Positions 53,972-64,000 of a stretch of 64,000 nt of DNA are shown here, in pieces. Position numbers and translations under genes: made by a program. The notes under the pieces are model-generated. The model saw nothing but the letters and a program-made list of their open reading frames with translations. It was not told the origin of the DNA and made no database searches. Where the stretch lies: assembly GCA_013396655.1 (NCBI GenBank), contig WBMV01000852.1:124001-188000 (forward strand), read 5' to 3'. Numbering within the stretch: the stretch's first letter is position 1; each line of letters starts with the position of its first letter. The stretch comes from Campylorhamphus procurvoides (lineage: Eukaryota > Chordata > Aves > Passeriformes > Dendrocolaptidae).

Positions 53972-55923
53972 TCATCTTGCTCTTACCATTGTACAGCCTT
54001 AGTGTTTGGTATTGCTGCTACTCGTGACTGGACTATGCGTGACTGAGTTGATTTTAGCCTAGCATTGAGTGCCAACTACATGAATATGTTTTAACACACT
54101 GATAAAGGAGTATAGTTCAGCATAGAATTTGTAGCTCTGGAGGAGAGTCCTTTACTTTCAGCTATTACTGAAAGCCAACTGAGAGCTGTCTTGGCTTCAG
54201 GAGGGGGTGGGAGTGCTCAGCACCTGGCAGGATGGGAGCCAGAAGGTACAAGAAAGGCTCTGTTTCCATCTGTGCTTTCCCCTTGAGGAGACATCACAAG
54301 TTCTGCAATAGCCCCAGGCTGAACCACGGACTGACTTTCAACTCTTGTCTGTGAAAAGGTGGGGACAAGCTGAGCCTGATACTTACATTTGCAGAGTTTT
54401 TCTTACCAGTGTGCTCTTTCCCTCCAGAAGAGCATATGCTTATACAGCATAGATGACTTTCCAAACAGAAAGGACGTTCTGAACTGGGGCCTTGGAAGCA
54501 GAGAAAATCTGGTGGGTTTGAGTTCAACTCAGGTAAGAGAAAAGTGCTGCCCTTCCTTGGTGCTGCAGCCATGCTGTGGGTGCATGAGCTGTTGATCTCA
54601 AGGGCAGTGTCCTGGTGGCACACCTGACATTTGGGGTGTGTGACTGCTGTTGAGGCACAGCTCTGAGTGTATGAGCAGCTGTGAACAGGGATGTGTCCCT
54701 ACACTCCCCTGTCCTCTGTTATTCAAGGCATTGGACCATTGCAGAGAACACTGACACTGGTGGAATGATCCTGATTTACCATTTGGGATGAGAGCTGCCT
54801 CAGTGCTTAGGTGACTTCTCTGCTAACAAAGCAGGAGGCTTTATGCATTCTCATTTGTAGTAAATAGAGTCGTAAAAACTTGTAAGTGCAGTTTAATGTT
54901 AAATCTGACCCCAGCCCTTCACTGTCTTATGCCCATCCAAGCTGTGTTATGTTCAGTCATCCCAGGAAACAGAGAGGAGCAAATCTCTACAGAGCAACAT
55001 GTCCCCACTGGGGACATTACTGGGTGTTAAAGCACTGCCTCTTTAATACTTACATGTGGTAATTGTATTTTATATCAATTCTGTGGCAATTTAGTGCAGC
55101 CAAAAACCATAGAGACACACAGAGATACCTAGGCAACCTAATTCAGGGTCACAGGCATTTGTTAAATTAGGCAGCAAAAAAATGCTACAAAAAAGAGATG
55201 AAAATCTTAAGACTAAATGTAGGAGTTGAAAGCATAAATAGCCCTCTTTCTGCTTCTACAATTATCCTAGTGTCTAAAGATGTCAGTTGTCTTGCAACAT
55301 TTCACAGCTGAGAAAGTAAACTTTGGAGGGGGAAAAAAAGGTGATTTGCCCAGAAAGTCTATGGCTAAAAAGGAAGATTGAACTCAAGGCCTTTAAATAC
55401 CAGGCTGCTGACCTTGCTTCATCTCCATCCAGCCTCCCTGTTCACAGGATGATGAAAATGACTGGATTTGAAAATCAATGTGATTAATAATGGTTGGACT
55501 TTCATTGTTTGTATAGTGGCTTTATAATGCATTAGGAAGTGGACTTTAGCATGTGTTTAAATAATGAAACCTGGCAGAGAGATCTTCCAATATTGCTCTG
55601 CCATTAAACCTTAGTGGAGAGGTGGAAAAACAACAGCTTTTAGGAGGATTGTTAAGGGTGCAGGTTTGCGAAGCACAGGTTTGCAGGCTCTTCAGTATTC
55701 ATTTTATGTCCCCTTCACATAAATTCTCTTTATTCCTACTTCTAGTTCTCCTGGAGTGTTTGGATTGAATGCATCTCTGTTTTGGAATAGTAATGAGCTG
55801 CTGTAACAGATAATACCAAGGATTCATTGGCCTATCCTTCAGTGAATGCTGCACACTCAACTGGTCTTATTTCACTGGGTTTCCTTCACCTCTCTACCTG
55901 TGGGAAACAGGAGCAGAGCTGTT

Positions 55924-55954
55924 TAAAGTCAGTGGAATTACATGAGTGTAAAGA
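55924..55954 (+). repeat. Possible fragment of an old amniote repeat
   Basis: AAAGTCAGTGGAATTACATG followed by AGTGTAAAG resembles the AAGTCAATGGAATTACACCAGTGTAAA pattern. Related short stretches occur on the other strand at 20555-20604 and near 50345-50385 and 5578-5680. Too short to be sure. Confidence 0.35.
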
Positions 55955-58029
55955 GAGATAGGAAGATTATCCACAGTGTATTATCTGGGACTACAGAATG
56001 TGGCAGGTGTTTGCTGTACATATAAAGATGTTAAAAAAAGTATTAATCTAAGGCTTGTTTCCTAGTATCAAGGTACAAAATTGTACTGTGAGGGAAAGAA
56101 CAAGGTGTAGTGTTATGAGAAGAAATTAACATAGTTGCATGATAAATAAAATATGCTGCATTTGGTGTGTCTTTGAAATTCTGTGCAGTAATTCAGTGTT
56201 TATCTGAAGAAGCCAGACTATGTATTTAACAAAATGCAACAAGACCAATAGCATGAAAAGCACAAAAGTTGAAATGTAGGTACGAAAAAACTGAAAAGTC
56301 AAATGGCCAACTCCCTGTGCAGCAGAAGAGATGATGACATGGATTAACACCTGGTATTTTGGGGCAGTCTGGAAAGAATTTTTCAGAATTAAGGGACTTG
56401 TGAAAACAACTTCATGATGCCAAAAATCTCTGATTGCAGCTGTAGAGAGTTTGAGCCTGGAGATGTCATTTATTACAGCAGCTCCTTTTGCTCTGTGTAA
56501 CTTGTATAGGTGGGGATTGTCTCAGCAAAGAGGGATGTTCCTGTGCAAGGCAGGGCTGGCTGTGGTCTCAGCAGCCTTGAGGGATTCATTCCTCCCTGCT
56601 CTCACCTGCCATGTATGTGCTTGCATATTCCTTTAACGACTCTTCTTCCTTGGTATTGTCCACTAATTATAAGAAATCATTTTCCAGTAGCTCTTTATTG
56701 CAACTACCTCTAACATTTTGGAGCATCTCAGCAGCAGCGTGTTGGGCTTAATTAGGAAATGGCCAAACTACCCAATACGTGGAAGTCTTGGATAAGCAAC
56801 TTCTGTTTGTAAAAGCTTGTGGGACAATGATACTCAGAGCATGTTTGGATTAGCAGGTCTGAATTCAGTCAGAGGAGCAATGCTATTTGACTGGAGGATA
56901 TTGCATTTATTTATATCAGGTGGGACTGTGGGTTGCTCTGCATTCTGCTGGTCTGTGGTACCCAGGCACAAGAGCTGGATGCTTCTCATGCCTCCTCTTG
57001 TGACTGCTCTCAGGACTATGTCTTTGAAAGTTTCTGACTAGCCTATCTTTGGTTTACTTTGTCACACAGTCACAGAAGTGTAATTAATAGGACACCTTTT
57101 ATAATGTTTGTTTAACCACTTTGATACAAAGTGTTTACTTGTGTCAAGCACAGATTTTTATTATGCAACCCCCAAGTTATTTCTAATGAACATTACTGAA
57201 AAGTACAAAAAAAAGTGGTAACAGAAGAAGAATATCAATAATAATAAGAGGGATGTTTCAAGGTTGTGGTGACCCCAGGCACACAAAACGGAGGAGGTAG
57301 GAGTGGGAGGCAGCAATGGATAGTATTGGTCTGTCTTTTGCTGGCCCCATGGTCCCAAGACACAGACTGGAAGTTCAGCTGCAGTATTGCAATTATACCC
57401 TTGAAATAATGTCTGATTAAATCCGAGCTGTGCTGCTGACCATTTGTATTAGCCTTCCCTCGAGGCTGATCTCCTGCAGTTCCAGACAAGAGGCAGGATG
57501 CAGGAGGCTCGGGGATCGTTCTGCACAGCCAAGCAGGCTGAGCCTTCCGCTGCACTCCCTTCCCACAGAGGTGAAATGCAGTAGGCTGGGTTAAGCCCTT
57601 GTCCTTGGGGTGGGCTCTGTGTTAGCCTGGTGTCAGCACAGAAGACGTGACAGCCATTATTAAAATGTAAGATGTAGCCACATACCTGAAGCTTTGAAGG
57701 AAGCAGTCGGAGGCTGCGGGTGAGCAGAGCATGAGGAGAGGCACTGGGAGTTCAAGGTGGATGTGGGTGCATGGAATGGCATCTCTCCTCTTAACAGTTT
57801 TCTTGACAGACAGTTACATCAGCCTGGAGTCCTTTCATGCATTGCCCAGTGTCTAACACGTGGTTCAGCTTTCTGCAGACACCTTGTTAATCTAGATTAG
57901 CATTGATTTTCACACAGCTCCTCACAGCTGCTGAGAGATGCAAAGGTGGGGCAGAGCACAGCTATGTGTATAGACGTGCTGTATATTAGGGCATAACAAG
58001 CGTCCAAGGGAGTTCTTCTTAATTTGGGT

Positions 58030-58150
58030 GCAGACTGTATATGCTAATTATATGGCAGCAGTCCTGGCAATTAGCATGCATATTTTCAACTTGCATTTCT
58101 GATTGAGGTAACAAAGCCTTCTCCACTCACTAACTTCAAAGGCTTTGTCT
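58030..58150. promoter_or_regulatory. Candidate conserved non-coding element
   Basis: Contains ATGCTAATTATATGGCAG, then CAATTAGCATGCATATTTTC: paired homeodomain/POU-type ATTA and octamer-like sites in a compact block, with no coding potential. Judged by composition and motif density only. Confidence 0.25.
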
Positions 58151-61100
58151 TGATTTAAGAAATGATGTCCTAAAGCTGTTAGGAGAAAGTGAAGCTGTGT
58201 TACTGTGGCTGTCAGGCTGCCCACTTAACAAACTGCATGGTAAATGGATGAGCAGCCAAGCTCCCTGCAATGGTTCATGAGAGCTTTGAGGTTATAAAAT
58301 GCCAGCCAGCATTTATTGTCATTGGCATACAACATAATATTCCAATAGTGAATACAGCACAGGTCTTCCAAATCAGAGCACGTGTCCTTAAATTATCAGA
58401 TCATAGGCTGTCATAGTTAGAATACACATGTCCCAGAAGGGAAAGTAATAATTAGCAAAAGAAACAAGAACAGAAACAAAGATGCACAAAATCTGAAATT
58501 CTCCTGGGTGATCTCACTAGCCCTCAGACACAGGACCAGCAGTGATGAGTAACATTTAAAAGTATTTGCCACCTTAATCTGCTTGGGTGTTTTCATAAAT
58601 CTCAGCAGACGTTTTAAATTGCTGTAGCCTTTTTTGTAGATCTGATTGCAAGTTATCTTTGAAAACAAGGCTTAAACCCGCAAGTGAGTTAGTCTTTTAC
58701 AGAATTTAACCCTATAAGCAGAGTCATCAGCATGTGGTTGTGTGACAGCAGTGGGTGCAGTTATAGCCTTTGAGCCTGGCTAGAAAAATCTAGGGCAATT
58801 CCCTGCACAGAGCTGGGGTTACCTGAACTGCCTACACCAAAATTAAAGACTACAGTCCCCTGTAGCTCCCAGGGTGCACTACTGGTTCCAGTCTCAAGGT
58901 ACATGTTCCATATGGAAACCCACCATCTCAATGCTGCAGTGCCACAGTCAAATTACAAATACTTGAATGTCTTCCTGGAGACTGGTTGAGGTCACCCTGT
59001 GCTCAACAGGTGCTGCTGAGGATGATCTAGATTTCCTCCAGACAGAGGTGAAACTGTGTCACATCACACAGGAGCATCACTTAATGTTTGGCATTTGGGA
59101 TGAAACTTAATGTTCTAAAATTATAGTGTTGGATGGCTGGCAGCAATTTTGCCAGACAAATATCACATCTTTCCCAGAAGGATTCAATCCTTAATATTGT
59201 TTCGATGCTAGAGGCTTTTTCAATTTCTGCTTATTATAAATGACTTATCTATGTTGGCAGTGCTGCTTTTAGCCCCATACAGCTGGTTCCACCTACTGTA
59301 CTGTAAAAGAACCATGTCTGCAGCATTTTGCTTCTGTGGACTTGTTATATGACCAAAGCAAACTGTCATCTTGCAGAAATTAAGCCTTTGAAAGGCTGAA
59401 CGAGTGTTAGCTCTTCATCTGCTTTGTGTGCTTTGAGGCTCTTTCCAAAGAGTTTAACTTTTACACCCTCAAAGCACGGAAATTATTGCTGAGACTGCAG
59501 GGAATTGTTGAAATCAAGGGGTGCACATGGAAAGGCCATGGAAGGAAAAATGAGACAGGAGCTGTGAGATAGCAGGGCTGTGGCAGCCCAGAGCTGAGCT
59601 AAGGAGAGGTACAGCCACCTAGATCCACTCCTTTTTTATCTACCTTTATGTTATTGCCTTTCTAAAGCCAAATAGCCAGGTGCAGTGGAGGTTTTTGTTA
59701 TGAAGTTAAACTGGGGGTGAAATGTAGTATTTTGGGGGGCAGTCTTGTTCATTTGGAGGATATGTACAAAACCAGGTACCAAAAGTCCAGGCAAGGTCTA
59801 TTACTTGGCAAAGATTTTCACATTCACAAGAGGCCAGTTTTTAATCAGCATCCTCACGTCCAACCTTCCTTGGGAGCAGAGAACAGGGAGCAGTTGTTTG
59901 CTCCATCTTCACCTATTTGAGACACTGCTTTTTTTTTAATGGGACCTTAGTGAAGCTGTGACATTTCTCTGTCTCAGAGGAATTTTTTCTACCCTGCTGG
60001 AGAAAGAACGAGTGTGGGGTGACTTGGTTCGTTGCTATTTCAAGGAAATAAATAATATTCAAGGTGCAATACGTGAGTGGCAAATCTGACTGTGCTGAAT
60101 GTCCATGTAAATGCAGTGTGATGTGCTTGATCTTTCTTTACTAGGGCAGCTCAGGCATTTTTATGATGCATTTTATGGTGTAGAGGAGACAAGTGAGCAA
60201 TCATGGTGTGAGGCGACGACTCACCCTCTTGAAATGCTCTAACAAGTGTTTCATCTTTATTCCCTGGAGGAACAGCTTTAGTAACTGGAAAATTGAGAAC
60301 AATAGAGAACTGAGGCCAGTTTGGGAGGAAATAAGTCACAGTAATTCATAACTCAAAAATAACTCATATTAGTTGGTACCCACCTTCCCAGGCTCCATTT
60401 TTGCCACCTCCCTGCAGGTCCAGCAGCTTCACTGTGGGCTGTGATGTGCTGCTTGGGCAGTACCAACCAGCCTCACATCTGTTTCAGATTCAGGGCATGG
60501 TTTCCTAACTAACTACCAAAAAATCAAGAGAAAACACAAAAGTCTTGTAGCCCCTTAGAAGACTACATGTTTGCATGTGTTTGAGCCTCCTGGATGCAGA
60601 ATTGCCATCAGTCCTCAGGTGGGTTGAGGCTCTGAAGTTTTGGCTGAAGCCGGATGGGTGGTGGCAGAGGTGGCCACACTTTGAGGTGGTCCTTATGGGT
60701 GTCTGGAGCCATCAAGCTGCTGCTGCCCCTTGAAGGATGTGTGTGGGATGCCTGTCCCCACGTCCATGCACCAGTGTCCATCTGTCCTGATGGCTTTACT
60801 GCCTAACCCAGCCAGCTTGGCCTCAGCTCAGTCCAGCCTTCCTATGCTGTGCTCACACCTCCTGATGGCACTGCAGACATACTTTTAGAAATCCCAAACA
60901 ACTCCCTACTTAGACCCATATTTCAAGCTCTTATTTAACACTGCCCCCTTTTCAGAGGTTTTAGGAAAGGTGGCAGTGCTTTATTGAGATTGGGTTGTTG
61001 TTTTGAGGCAGGCAGAGTGACGGTATTTTATTTTGATTTCCACAGCACACCCATTAGGATTTTGAAAGGTGGTAATATTCCCTGGAAACAGAAGAGGGCA

Positions 61101-62499
61101 GCTGTTTTTTGGGAAATGAAGAGTGCATTGACTATTTTTGAGAATGAAATAGCAGTCACTCAGATCTCGATGAGAGAGGTTATATATTTTTTTCATGAAT
61201 GAATAAAAATAGCACAGTATTGCAGGGCCCGTGCGAGTGTAATTAGTGTGTGAAATAGCTGGACCCCCATCACCTTCCACAGAGTCCCTGGGCTTCGTCT
61301 GGCGAAATTAGATTCCTTACAATTTTATTGCAATGTAATTAAAAAGTAACCAAGGGAATACAGAATTCAGTCATCAGAGATGTTTGACATCACACAGAGT
61401 AAAAAGCATTTGGCAGCTCTCTGGATTAAGAGCCAGTTCCTTTTGTTTACTGCCCAAAGGAAAAAAACTGCTTTGAATTGTCTCTATGTATGGAAAAATA
61501 TGGAAAAGTAAGATTCAGTAAATGTTATTCAACCCTCCAAATGCACATTTTTTTAATTGAAAGATGTTTTTGATTTGTATGAAACAACAAATTTATAAAT
61601 AGCAAGATAAAACATCCTTCTAGAATGAAATATTTTTTTTAAAAATTCAAAATAAGGCATCTTAATTTTTCAAACTTCCATTTCCAATGAAAATAATTAC
61701 ACAAGTTTAACAGGAGTTTACCATGAAGTTAAGTCTACCCAAATCTTAATTTCCTGGCAAATATTTATCTGAAAGCCCCACAGCTGCTCTGTTGCAGAGC
61801 CCTGAGCTCTGATTTCAGCCCCAGAACAGCTCCCCTCTGGCAGCAGCCCCAGTTTGCCTTGCCTTCTAAGACTGTACACCTATTTTTCAGTGTATGCAGA
61901 TTGCACATATAAAGCACAAGGTGGCCAGGATTTCTGTAAGAAATTTTCCACACCTGCTTTTCCACACAATGCCTGTCCCCATCCAAAACCAACAATCCCC
62001 CTTCCCAGGTCGCCAAGGCTGGGGCTGTGCTGCGGGCATGGCTGGATCCACAGTCAGGAAATTGGGTCAGTTTTTAAAGCCAAAATAATTGTACTGGTTC
62101 ACATGGAAACACACACCTTGGATGTGGCTCTTAATGAGAGGGACATCTGGTCCCCACTCCTAAACCACACTTGGAAGGAGGATGGGAGAGGTGCTACCTC
62201 TGCTAGTAGAGAAAAGTGACGAGCAAGGGAGATGCTGATCAGCTGCTGCAGTTGAGGAAGGCTAAGTATACCTGTGGAATTCATAGCTTCCAGTGCCTTC
62301 GTTGGTCCAGTTGGTAGGTAATTTGGAAAACTCAACAGTGACTCCTTCCAGCACCTTCTCAGTGTCACTGTGTCTTCCCAGCTCTGAAAAAAAGCAAAAG
62401 GGAATTTTTGTATTTTGCTTCTTGGAGGAGCGTGTGAAAAGCAAATTTTCTTTCCTTTTTTCCTTTTTTTTTTTTAAAATAGCTCAGAGGCAGAAATAA

Positions 62500-62790
62500 T
62501 TAGAGATCTCCCATAATGAAACAGTACTGACTGAAAGGGTAGCCCGAAAAATGGCTCTTCTGATGCAGAAAATAATGAGGCCTGCCCTTAACTTTTAATC
62601 AGAAGCTCAACTTTTATTTGCAGTTCCTGACAAGGATAGCATCCCTTAATAATGCTTCTGACAGTTCCAAACTCCTGAAATTAATATGAGAGCAATGAGA
62701 ATTTAATGGAAGCACTAATTACAGATGCTGGAATTATTCTGCTGCAATTCAAAACCTCTGATGTGGAGAAACTCTTAGCACGGTTGGGCT
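62500..62790. promoter_or_regulatory. Candidate conserved non-coding element
   Basis: AT-rich block dense in TAAT/ATTA cores (AATAATTAGAGATC, CTTTTAATCAGAAGC, AAATTAATATGAG, CACTAATTACAG), with short blocks of balanced composition between. This texture is typical of vertebrate developmental enhancers. No alignment was available. Confidence 0.25.
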
Positions 62791-64000
62791 GTCATCTAAT
62801 TTCTATGAAGTTTTGCTGTGAAAGGTGACCCTGGCTTTACCCACCTTCATTCTGCAAGATGTGGGCATCCTTCCCTCACATTGACTTCCACACCTTGCGA
62901 AGAATTAGGATGCAAGCAATTAAATCTTCCTGCTCTGGAGACTGTACTACCCATACCCCTCCTGCATGCTCTTCCCTCCATTTCCCCTCTCATGATTAGT
63001 CATAATGTCCTGAACTCGGGGACTTGCATCCAGGCTTTTTCCCAAAAAGCTGGCTGATTATGCAGGTGGATTAAACACAGCTGGCTGCAGCAGTCTGTAC
63101 CTAGAGGGCCACCTCTGCAGCAGAAACAGCTGAACCACACAGGAAACAGCTCCTGTTTTGCTGTGCTTTGTGGTCTCATTTATCAGAATAAACTGGTGCC
63201 AACAATTTGGTGCTGCTTCACGTGGTTATTCAGGTATTGGTGGTGCACAGGCAGAGGTGGAGGCCAGACAGCCTCTAGGAGATGGAGAAGAAGAATGATT
63301 AATGGGGAGGAGCCACCTCAGTCTTCAATCCACCCATACACCTGAGCGCACATCCCAAAAAACAGAGACCTTTGGAAAGCAATCAGACATTATCAGAGGA
63401 CCCACTCATGCCTTGCTACAGAGCCGCTTTTCACCCTAAGCTTTCTCCAAACCTCACAAAGGTGTGCGGAGACCCTGCCAGGTCCCTGGGTACCAGTGGG
63501 CTGCAGGAAATGGTCCCCACTCCGCAGAGCAGATGGTCCTTGGCACACTGGGCTGGTGGGTTACACCTTTGGAACACCACCTGGCTGTTTGCAGCCCTAG
63601 TGGTGATGCCAAGAGATTGTTGTTGCTCTAAACACCCAGAAGAACCCAATCATTATCCTTCCAGAGGGTTTTTGGAGGCTGGCTACATGGCAGCAAGCCC
63701 ACACTGCCCTCCTTGCACATCCTGAAAATGCTTCATGTGGATATTTAGCGCACAGGAGAACAAGAATTAAATTTGAAGGCTTTAAAGGGAGATCTTCGAT
63801 TTCCAAGATAAGATGAAGACACAGACTTATGGACTGCTCATGGATTTCCCCCCAAAAATGAACATCTTTTAATCCATGCAACCTTTTTTCCTGTCTCTCT
63901 TACAACCAGCTGTGAAACCTGAATCTTGATATTAGTTCCAACTGTTGAATGGCATTAGATGATTCATCTCTTCTATTAATACAAAAAGTAATACCATTTT

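Larger units (their letters stand above)
48859..53990 (+). other. ZMAT3: Probable ZMAT3 3' UTR (end approximate)
   Basis: About 5.1 kb without any recognisable coding sequence after the ZMAT3 stop, with AATAAA hexamers near 52277, 53611, 53626, 53743 and 53966. The last, at 53966-53971, is followed by a CATTGTACAG stretch and then T/G-rich sequence, a good cleavage context. Long 3' UTRs are normal for ZMAT3. AT-rich ATTTA-containing stretches occur at 52300-52440. Confidence 0.55.
53991..64000. other. Intergenic region downstream of ZMAT3, no gene recognised
   Basis: About 10 kb with only short, unrelated open frames. From conserved order KCNMB2 should follow, tail to tail with ZMAT3, but no part of a BK-channel beta subunit was recognised on either strand. 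No CR1 copy was recognised. It includes the two candidate elements at 58030 and 62500, and an AT-rich stretch at 61290-61720. Confidence 0.6.

Noticed and set aside
53991..64000. Expected KCNMB2 exons from conserved gene order
   Set aside because: No BK-channel beta-subunit sequence was recognised in any frame, so the gene probably lies beyond the window.

Overview
The window is amniote, almost certainly avian, genomic DNA. It holds spliced genes with GT-AG introns and no operons. The interspersed repeats are almost all CR1 LINE fragments, with no Alu, L1 or SINE material seen. Introns are short, and two GC-rich CpG islands contain short tandem repeats typical of bird promoters. The species cannot be told from the sequence.

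Two protein-coding genes are present, head to head. PIK3CA (p110-alpha, catalytic subunit of class IA PI3-kinase) is on the minus strand. All 20 coding exons can be delimited between 21858 (ATG) and 4363 (stop). Every one has consensus splice sites, and they sum to 3207 nt (1068 residues plus stop), the same length as the mammalian protein. Its 5' non-coding start lies across a large first intron, probably in the CpG island at about 37.8-38.6 kb, which contains a 51-base assembly gap. ZMAT3 (Wig-1/PAG608, a p53-induced RNA-binding zinc-finger protein) is on the plus strand. It has a probable non-coding exon 1 in a second CpG island (about 39.5-39.8 kb), five coding exons between 43550 and 48858 (289 residues), and a long 3' UTR that probably ends near 53990.

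Layout: 1-4362, PIK3CA 3' UTR and flank, with an antisense-looking CR1 fragment at 3309-4135; 4363-21920, PIK3CA coding exons and introns; 21921 to about 37877, PIK3CA intron 1, with no convincing gene inside; 37.8-39.8 kb, the divergent promoter region, two CpG islands separated by a CR1; 39.8-43.5 kb, ZMAT3 intron 1; 43.5-54.0 kb, ZMAT3 body and 3' UTR; 54-64 kb, intergenic DNA without exons but with several AT-rich blocks that look like conserved non-coding elements.

The gene order fits the conserved KCNMB2-ZMAT3-PIK3CA-KCNMB3 block of vertebrates, but no KCNMB exon is recognisable at either edge. The two proteins meet in growth and p53 control: PIK3CA makes PIP3 downstream of receptor tyrosine kinases and Ras, and ZMAT3 is a p53 target that binds AU-rich mRNAs and affects splicing. 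I found no novel multi-gene system. The most useful leads are the closely spaced divergent promoters, an overlapping upstream ORF and a tandem splice donor with an in-frame stop in ZMAT3, tandem repeats at the ZMAT3 first exon, and the candidate non-coding elements downstream.
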